From Planoprotostelium fungivorum (taxonomy: Eukaryota; Evosea; Variosea; Cavosteliida; Cavosteliaceae), in assembly GCA_003024175.1 (NCBI GenBank), contig MDYQ01000232.1:1-41481 (forward strand): 41,481 nucleotides of DNA, read 5' to 3'. Below, one piece after another: positions 33,230 through 41,481 of this stretch. Below the pieces are notes generated by a model. The model saw only the letters and a list, made by a program, of their open reading frames with translations, was not told where the DNA came from and ran no database searches. Each line of letters begins with the position of its first letter. Positions within the stretch are counted from its first letter, which is position 1. A program made the position numbers and the translations under genes.

Positions 33230-35592
33230 CTATTGGACCAAGAGGGGCTGTCTCTCGTGTTTCCTCTTCTCCTTCAACTTGAAGATGGCCACGATGGCGA
33301 GCCCGACCCCGACGAAAGCCGCGAGCCCGATGCCGAACCCGATCCACTTCGACTTTGTAGCGAGTCTCTGGACTCGACCTTCTGTCCTCTTTACCCCTCC
33401 TCCTTCTACTTGGCACGTGTAAGACACTTGATAGGAGACGTCGTCTCCCACGTAGTCGAATTCAAACTGTAAGGTGGGTGAGAGGTGGTCATCTACAACG
33501 AGACACACCTTGGGGGAGGGAGAGTAGTAGGTCGAGTTGGTCGCATCTGCGAGGACGAGACTGAAATTCGCGACGCCACAGTCACAGTAGCCACAATCTA
33601 CCCTGGAAGAATTCATGCAGTCGAGAGACACGATCACTACCCCAGGTAAGTGATGACGTCACGTGACCTCACTCACGGTTGGCTTGCTTGAATTCGGCGG
33701 TGGCATTGACATCGTAGAGGGTAGGTATCACGTTGACCGTGAGAGGACTGTGTGTGGGAGGAGAATAGAGGGTGTAAGGATAGCTGCCGACGTCGTTGGC
33801 CAACTCGTAGCCGACGGAGTAGTTGAAGATCTGCGTTTCATTCGATTGGGAAGGCACGAATGTTTGGACCCACCCCGCAGGTGTTGTAGTGGAGTACGTA
33901 ACTCAAATCTTCCATGGAAATTCGTGTGTGTTCGTCGATGATGACGAGAGGGGATACCTGGCAGTAGATCTGGTGATGTGTGAGATTTCCGCGAGATTTC
34001 GATGAAATTTCACGTCGAGGGGCCAAGAAATGTTCACGGAATTTTTGTGGGGGAGGTGTGTCACGTTCCACATGGAGACATTCGGTGCGGCATGTACGTA
34101 TGCGACCGGAACGATCTACAACGCGAAATTCAATATGTCTCTTCTCTTTTTCTTCTCACCGGTACTTTTCTCTTCGTCACGTTGACAGACTGACCGGTCA
34201 ACTGATTTGTACCGCTCAACTGACAAGGTGTTAGAGTGGTCCGTTGTAGATGTGAGAAAATGGCTCGTTGTAGATGTGAGAAAATAACAAAAACTCACCT
34301 CCCAGTGGAGCAGCTTCTGACAATTTCCAAAGAGGGAGAGGGGAAGACCCAACACGTTGGTGGTCGTGTTCACCTGTCTCCATTATATTTCTGCGACTAT
34401 TCTGTGAAATTTCACCTGGTAGACGGTGTCGTTAACGGTGACAGAGATAGCCGCTACATTGGTGCAGAAACCTTCGTTTTGGCGGGAAAATTTCAGGACT
34501 CTCGTGACGTTTTCAAGGATCTACAACGATCATGAGATTCACGATCGACAAGATCATCGTGATGATCGTGGCCATGATGATCGTTGACAGGTGATCACCT
34601 CTTCAGTCATTTCGTACAGGGGGAGAGTTTCGGCGGGAACAGACAGCACCACCCTTCCGTTTGTGACGTTGATGGGAACATCGTGGAAGCAGACTTTGGC
34701 TTGGTGACCCACGAAACCTTCTTTCACGTCGAGAGTGCTTCCCTGGGCCATCTAAAGAGGATCAGATGAGTGTGATGTGTTCACATGATCGTACCACGAT
34801 GGCATCGAGGGTTGTGGGTTGAGAGAGGGAGGCCTCTGCGAGATCGACGTAGACCATTTGGACAGTCCATGAAGAGTTGACACCGGTCGAAATGAGAGCC
34901 GCTGATGTGAGTGAGATGATGTGAAATGAATGTGTTGGCATGAAATAGAACATGGGTGAGATACATACGGTTCGAGTTCATGGGAGTCGGGAGGTGAAGG
35001 TGAGATGCATTCAGAGTACGGATGTTCCAAATGCAGCTGTCAGTGGTGCAGATGAGAGAGCCTTCCGCGTGAACTCTTCCTTCTCCCTCCAAAATATCCG
35101 CATGAAGTCGAATGAGACGGCCGAGAGAAAATGTAGAGCTCGAATCGACCCGGAGGACATCTAGAGAAAGAGCGAAACTGCCAGTGATGTTTGAGTCAAC
35201 GGTGAGTGACACTCTGTGCACGATTAGAATACAAGATACGCAATGGAATGAATGTACCCCGAGAGATGGATGGCTGCAAATTGGACAGACTCTGTCAGAT
35301 GAAACTATGTCTCGTCAATGGGCGTGTCTATATTTTCACTCACCTCTACTGATTGGGAGGTGTTATCGGAAACGAAAATGAGGGTATCATTTTCGGATGG
35401 CAGACTTCTAATCCTTGAGCAGTTCCAACAATCCGCCTGATATAGAAGATCAGTCCCATCGGATGATTATCCATCCGAATTCACCCTTGTAAGATTAATC
35501 TGATTGAGACAAGGGGAAGCAACAAAAGTGCAGTTGTCCGCTGCGCTTGCTAGACAAATAGCCGCTAAGACGATGAGTATATGTCCCTTCAT
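33230..35592 (-). CDS. Type I membrane protein with large extracellular beta-rich region
   Basis: Start ATG at 35592 encodes a clear signal peptide, MKGHILIVLAAICLASAADN. Exons joined by GT..AG introns carry Asn/Ser/Thr-rich, beta-type sequence with many N-glycosylation sequons, for example VSLTVDSNITGSFALSLDVL, RVDSSSTFSLGRLIRLHADI, SWTVQMVYVDLAEASLS and TLDVKEGFVGHQAKVCF. The last exon (33230 to about 33637) has a Cys-rich patch (CGYCDCGVANFSLVLA) and one membrane span (WIGFGIGLAAFVGVGLAIVA, about 33276-33347) followed by a short basic tail ending QPLLVQ. The repetitive pattern of hydrophobic and small residues recalls right-handed beta-helix adhesins, but no family is certain. It should be a surface or lysosomal glycoprotein. 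The full exon chain was not completed. Confidence 0.7.
34242..34285. repeat. Intronic 20-bp duplication containing the half-palindrome
   Basis: CGTTGTAGATGTGAGAAAAT occurs at 34242-34261 and 34266-34285, four bases apart, in an intron of the type I membrane protein gene. Confidence 0.9.
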
Positions 35593-37391
35593 CTTTTGTC
35601 TGTAAATCAGACAAGAACTTTTCTCACTTCTTCATTCCATTGAAACTATCACATCACATCATCGAACATCAATGCACCCGTCCCTAATAGGTGGTGTTAT
35701 CTCCGTGTCCGCTTCATCTTCTATCCGATGGTGATCCCATTCGCTACCTTTTCATAACACTTTTTCCCGTCATCAGAAGAGATACAAGCGTAGTAGACAT
35801 GTGTTTATCTAAAGTTCACTGTTGTGACGATGGTACATTCCTGATGAGGAGGATGTAGCCCACTCGGGCTCGTATAAATATTTGGTGATTGACTGTCTCT
35901 TTCACGTGCCGTCTTCGTTGTAACTCAGTGCTATCGCTTGCTCTCGCCCATTCTTGGTATATATTGTTCCAGCTAGGTGCGGTGCTCAGCATGCAGAGGT
36001 TATCAACTTCATCTCAGCCGTTCGAAGGTATCGAGGAATAGGTTTCGAGGTTCTCTTGATCTCATCTTTGTCTCCTAGGTCGTCTCGTGTTCGTGATACA
36101 AATCGTAAATGACTACTCCCCCTTCTCATCGTCTTTATACGTCTCACGTTCGCTGGTGCTCCTCCGCTATCAACTTCCCCCGGACTTCAGATAGTGATAA
36201 AGCGACTCGTTGAAATTTCGTCCACTCCTAGAAGATTGATGAGAATTCTCTATTTGGGTGAATTTTCATCGAATTCCAAGGCTGACGGGAAATCTGAGTT
36301 AGAATCTGCGATTTTTTGAGAAGAATCTGAGCGCCTTGGTTACAAATCCAATCAAATTGATTTTCAAAATGCTCGGCGGGGGAGGTCGTCATGGTGACTC
36401 ACCGCTAGTGATGTCGTCAACTGTCAGCATACGCGGATGCCATGGAGATATCGTGTGATCACATCGATGTACAGTGGATCATTCTATAAAGATCGGTCGC
36501 TGAACATCGAAATCCTGGGCGTTGATTCACGGTGTGAGATTAAGAGGTGTGCTTTTGGAGGAAACAACACGCGTTCAACGAAGAGGTTGATCTACGGTTA
36601 AAATGGTGGAGCAGGCGGGAAATGTGACGTTCAATGGGATAGTGGAGTTGAATGCACGAGAAATCAGCATGATAGTGCCATTTCTGATGTCACATCAACC
36701 AGCAGCCAACAACGCACGAACGTCTATGAATGGTGAGGATCATTCTATTAACAATTACAGGGACTGACATTTGATGATGTATCTCAATCACATCGTGCTC
36801 GTGATGATCAAGAGAAGACGAGACTACCATTAGATCAAACCTAAAGACAATACAGACGGTTTTTGGCTTCTCTTAGCTTTGGTTGATGTTCACTTCGTTT
36901 AGAAACATTAAATCATTCTCACCACCCGTTTATCTTCCCGCTCAAGTTCAACTTCAGACTTGAAATTTCCAAGTTGAAAGTCCCACGTTGGAAGCTTTCC
37001 TGGAATATCGATCGTCTATGTCCTGCAGCTTGGATCGGCTGCCTCTATTTTTGAGTCAACGTTTCTAATTGCCTCATGTGTGCACTCTGTCTCGATCATC
37101 ATTCGAAAATGTCTTGGGATCTTTTCTATTCCGCAGACTGTGAACCATGTGGGATTTAGGGTTTCCGGTTCGTCTGAAATCTGCGACATTGCACCGGAAT
37201 ATTAAATCTCAGGTACAGGAGCAATCCCAAGGCCTACTTCCTCGGAAAAAGGCTAGGAGCAGAACTGAGGGAGTGAGCTACAGAAGTCACGCCGTTTCTA
37301 CATCACATCGGTAGACCTCATACGCGAAGAGGACACATCGCCTGACAGACATCATCACTCCCGCCAGACAGCTCACACATCGACACTGAAG
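35593..37391. other. 1.8 kb gene-poor interval
   Basis: The longest stretch without a recognisable gene. No open frame of note, tRNA, U1, U2, U4 or U5 snRNA was found by eye. AT-rich TATATTG and TATAAATATT words occur near 35875-35970. It separates divergently transcribed genes and may hold promoters or an unrecognised RNA. Confidence 0.5.
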
Positions 37392-40300
37392 ATGACAGAG
37401 CAAGGTGAAAATGCGGGGACGTTCGGCTGGGGACTTCCTGAACAGAGGGGGCTGTATGATCCTGCTTTAGAGAAAGATGCCTGCGGCGTCGGTTTCATGG
37501 TGCAGGTCAAAGGCATACCATCACATTCCATCGTTCAATTCGGAAACACAGTTCTCTGTAAGCTGTCCTCGAGAGGAGCGGTGGGAGCTGATCCCAGAGA
37601 CGGTGATGGTGCAGGTCTAATGTGTGCTGTCCCTCACAAGTTCTTGGAGAGAGTCTTGAGAGAACAGGGGACGATGCTGCCGGAGAAGGGCAGTTACGCA
37701 TGCGGTAACATCTTCTTATCCCCCGACGAGTCCGTTCGATCGCACAGCTTCGCCGAGTTCGAGAAGATCCTGAGCGAATTGGAATTGAAGAACTTGGCCT
37801 GGCGACAGGTACATGTTCAAGTGACGTGGTAGCCTCATACATCGACAGGTCCCCGTAGACAGCAGCGTTTTGGGACCTATGTCTAAGTCGAAAGAGCCTC
37901 TCATCTACCAGCCATTCATCGTCCCTAACAAGTCGATGGACGCTGCTACATTCAAAAAGACACTGTATGTATTGAGAAAGAGAGCGATGCACGCCATCGG
38001 ACTCCCAAAGAGCTTCTACATCTGCTCTCTCAACACACAAACCATTGTATATAAAGGACAGCTCACCCCTGCTCAGGTGAATATATTTCATTCCCGACAT
38101 CACATCACATCACCGACACGATGGACAGGTCTACAGTTATTTTCCAGACATCGGCCACGATGATTTTGAGAGTCACTTTGCTCTCGTCCATTCACGATTC
38201 TCCACCAACACATTCCCATCTTGGGATAGAGCTCAACCCATGCGCTGGTTGGCTCACAACGGAGAAATCAATACTCTCGGAGGCAATATCAATTGGATGA
38301 AGGCGAGAGAAGGTGATGATGGACATCACCCACCATCATCTGATATCACATGCAGGCATCTTGGAGAGTCACGTCTTTGACGATCTCTCCTCTCTCTTCC
38401 CCATCATCGAACCCTTCGGGTCCGATTCTGCAACCTTCGACAACGTCTTAGAGCTCATCATCGAGAACGGCGTCTTATCCCTCCCGGAGGCCATCATGAT
38501 GATGGTGCCCGAAGCTTGGCAGAATAATCCATACATGGATGAGAAGAAGAAGGCGTGGTATCAGTGGGCCTCATGCATCATGGAGCCATGGGACGGACCC
38601 GCCCTCTTTACTTTCGCCGATGGAAGGTGAGACGGTGGCAGAGGTGTAGCTCACTCGTGTAGATACTGTGGAGCCTGTCTCGATCGTAATGGACTCAGAC
38701 CTTGTCGCTATTGGTTGACGGACGATGACATCATGATCTGTGCATCAGAGGTGATGATGAATGATCTTCCCTCTCATCATCCGAGAACTCTTGTCTTTCG
38801 ATGGGGAGACGATGATCCGTGATGACACATGTTCGCATCGAGTCCATCTCGATGATGACGGTCAACATCTGATGAGATGATAGGTCGGAACATTAGACAT
38901 CGATCCATCGAAAATCCAAAAGAAGGGAAGGTTGATGCCAGGCCGCATCTTATTAGTCGACACTCAGGAAGGTCGCGTTGTAGAGGACGAAGAGATCAAG
39001 AGCAACGCCGCCTCCCGCCACAATTTCTCCAAGACCATCTCCGAGAAATTATTCACCATCGATCAGGTCCGTTGTAGATCGTCAATTTTCACCGACATTT
39101 CACCAGGTCGTCGAGCGCGTACAATCTTCCGGCTCTTCCGTTTTCACGCACGAGACTCTCAGACAGATCGACAGGCGCATGCATGTCTATGGCTTCTCTG
39201 TCGAGCAGTTGAACTTGCTCATCATCCCCATGTTGAGTGGAATGGAAGGGTTGGGTTCGATGGGTCACGATGGTGCCCTAGCTTGCGTGTCGACAGAGCC
39301 GAGAGTCATCTACGAGTACTTCAGGCAGTTGTTCGCTCAGGTAAGAAATGTCGACGAGTCAGAGTTGACGTGTGACAGGTGACGAATCCACCCATCGATC
39401 CACTTCGAGAGGAATTGATCATGTCACTGCAATGTTACGTGGGCCCCGGTGGGAACCTCTTGGAGCTGCAGCCCGATCTACAATGCGCCAAATTATCTCT
39501 ACCCTCTCCCATGCTCAGCTCGATTCAGATGCACGCCGTGCACAACTTACACCTCTACGATCCACAATGGAGAAGCTGCTCCATCGACATCACTTTCCCG
39601 AGGGAAGAAGGAGAAGAAGGTTACGTCAAGGCATTAGACAGGATCTGCAGGGAGGGTCAGAATTCAGTCGAAGAGGGTCACCGCATCATCGTACTGTCCG
39701 ATCGCAACACGAGTTTTCAGCGAGTTCCACTATCGACATTAGTGGCCTGCGGTGCAGTTCACCACCATCTCGTCGACCTCAAGCAGAGATTGAAAGTCGT
39801 CCTCGTTGTAGAGACGGCCGAGGCCAGGGAGGTGAGGGGTCGGGTGGCACGAAATATTGAGACGGGGTAGGTACACCACATGTGTGTGTTGCTGGGATAC
39901 GGAGCCGATGCGATCTGTCCTTATCTGGTACACGATCTCATCGAGAAGCTGCACAGGGACAATGCTGTTCCCGCCTTAAATATGTCGGCCGAACAGATGA
40001 TCTACAACTACTCCGATGCATGTGACCACGGTATCCTGAAGGTAACGTGGGCACAAACATTCGTGCCGTCTCATTTCATTGAAACGCTGAGGGTGATAGG
40101 TCATGTCGAAGATGGGAATCTCTACCCTCCAATCGTACAAGGGGGCACAAATATTTGAGGCGCTGGGGTTAGACGACACGGTCGTGAAGAGATGTTTCAA
40201 AGGAACTGCCACACGCATCCGTGGATCTACCTTCTATACTTTGGCACGTGACGCTCTCGCTTTTCACGAGTACGGTTTTCCCACCCTGGAGGACCAATCG

Positions 40301-41470
40301 ATTGAGCCGACGAACACACCTGACAAGACGGCGTACAACTTGAGGGAGGCCGGAGAGTACCACTACCGCATCGGTGAGGACCCCGTTCCCGCCAAAATCT
40401 GACGGGGGGGTAGGAGGGGAGAGCCACATGAATACCCCGGGGGGTGTGGTCAACCTGCAAGATGCGGTTCGAACGAAGAACATAGAATCATACAGGGCCT
40501 ATTCAAGAGAAATGCAAGAGCAGACGAACAAGTGTGCTCTACGTGGCATGTTAGACATCGCCTACGAGAAGAGAGACCCGATACCCGTCGAAGAGGTGAC
40601 GTTTCTCCCGCCATTTTTTCCCGCCAAATTTTTCCCGTTAAAAACGATCGACTCATCTTTACAAGGTAGAAGATTGGACGAGCATCGTCAAACGTTTCGT
40701 CACCGGTGCCATGAGTTACGGAAGCATCAGTGAAGAAGCGCACTCTGCTCTCGCCATCGCCATGAACCGAATCGGCACAAAGTCCAACACTGGTGAGGGA
40801 GGGGAAGACTCGGAGACGTCCGTCAGAGGAGGGGACAGCAGGAGGTCCTCCACCAAGCAGGTACCCCGTCGTCGCAAATGTCGACGCTGACGTGTCGACA
40901 GGTCGCATCGGGCAGATTCGGCGTGACGGGGTATTACCTGACGAACGCGGAAGAACTGCAGATCAAACTCGCTCAAGGCGCGAAACCGGGAGAGGGAGGA
41001 GAATTACCCGGGCACAAGGTGGATTTGAATTTTGAATGTAACGGTAACTCGTGCAGGTGTCCGAGTCCATCGCGAAGACGAGAAAATCGACGGCGGGGGT
41101 CGGTTTGATCTCGCCGCCGCCGCACCACGACATCTACTCCATCGAAGATTTAAAACAATTAATTTATGATTTAAAGTGTTCGAATCCCAGGGCCAGGATA
41201 TCCGTCAAGCTCGTATCCGAGGTGAGAGGAAATTTCACAGAGATTCCGTGGAAATCGAAATTTCCGGGAAATTTCTGATGAGGGGAGGTGGGCATCGGGG
41301 TCATTTCGGCGGGAGTCGCGAAAGCGAAGGCAGAGCACATTCTCATCTCTGGACACGATGGAGGGACGGGTGCCGCACGATGGACGGGCATCAAGCACGC
41401 AGGTCTACCCTGGGAGCTCGGTCTAGCCGAGACCCATCAGACTCTCGTCCTCAACAACCTCCGTAACAAG
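37392..41470 (+). CDS. Glutamate synthase, large-subunit part (GltB-like), 3' end beyond window
   Basis: Exons: 37392-37808, 37849-38076, 38129-38312, 38356-38626, 38662-38750, 38884-39066, 39107-39340, 39379-39831, 39871-40041, 40100-40373, 40414-40595, 40666-40860, 40902-41018, 41057-41221 and 41288-41470, followed by a donor GTGAGAATTT at the window end. A short 30-residue propeptide precedes KDACGVGF; Cys31 would be the N-terminal nucleophile of the glutaminase domain after cleavage. Further landmarks: [71 protein letters not shown], then the synthase part [44 protein letters not shown] and [20 protein letters not shown]. The window ends before the 3Fe-4S cysteines, so NADH or ferredoxin type cannot be decided. 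The enzyme makes two glutamates from glutamine and 2-oxoglutarate. Confidence 0.95.
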
Positions 41471-41481
41471 GTGAGAATTTT

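Noticed and set aside
1-41481. Co-regulated gene cluster or defence system
   Set aside because: Neighbouring genes are unrelated housekeeping, signalling and surface functions with mixed strands; no shared pathway is visible.

Overview
The window is nuclear DNA from a compact, intron-dense unicellular eukaryote. Almost every protein gene is split by short introns, mostly 38-70 nt, with GT..AG borders. A U6 snRNA and two nuclear-type tRNA-Gly genes are present, and the protein set is eukaryotic: ATG8, GPKOW, a penta-EF-hand protein, bZIP, homeodomain, tomosyn/Lgl, TRMT2 and single-chain glutamate synthase. The LRR receptor with a tyrosine-kinase-like domain, the compactness and the moderate base composition suggest an amoebozoan of the protostelid kind. 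That placement is inference. There is no operon structure, CRISPR array or prophage.

Left part (1-10.2 kb): the 5' end of a coiled-coil protein gene leaving the window, a possible small non-autonomous DNA transposon, U6 snRNA, tRNA-Gly, a secreted DUF6259 glycosidase-like protein, an AT-hook protein, an unresolved 0.86 kb stretch, then three tightly packed minus-strand genes (a small Cys-rich membrane protein, a helical protein of unknown function, and the splicing factor GPKOW).

Middle (10.6-25.1 kb): ATG8, a large LRR receptor kinase in which many introns fall between LRR units, a single-exon DUF457/YdjM-like membrane protein, a Grg1-like small protein, a penta-EF-hand protein whose start codon is split by an intron, a bZIP factor, a small unknown gene, a second identical tRNA-Gly, a homeodomain protein and a protein kinase with unusual motifs.

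Right part (25.6-41.5 kb): a tomosyn-like WD-repeat/R-SNARE gene, a TRMT2-type tRNA methyltransferase, a type I membrane protein, a 1.8 kb gene-poor gap, and the 5' part of a glutamate synthase gene that runs off the window.

The genes look like an ordinary mixed eukaryotic neighbourhood and not a pathway cluster. The most unusual signal is in the introns. Glutamate synthase introns are flanked on both sides by AG|GT. An 18-bp palindrome, ATCTACAACGTTGTAGAT, recurs in introns of unrelated genes and in several cases supplies the 3' splice site. Exon coordinates were joined by eye using GT/AG sites and reading-frame continuity and have no transcript support.
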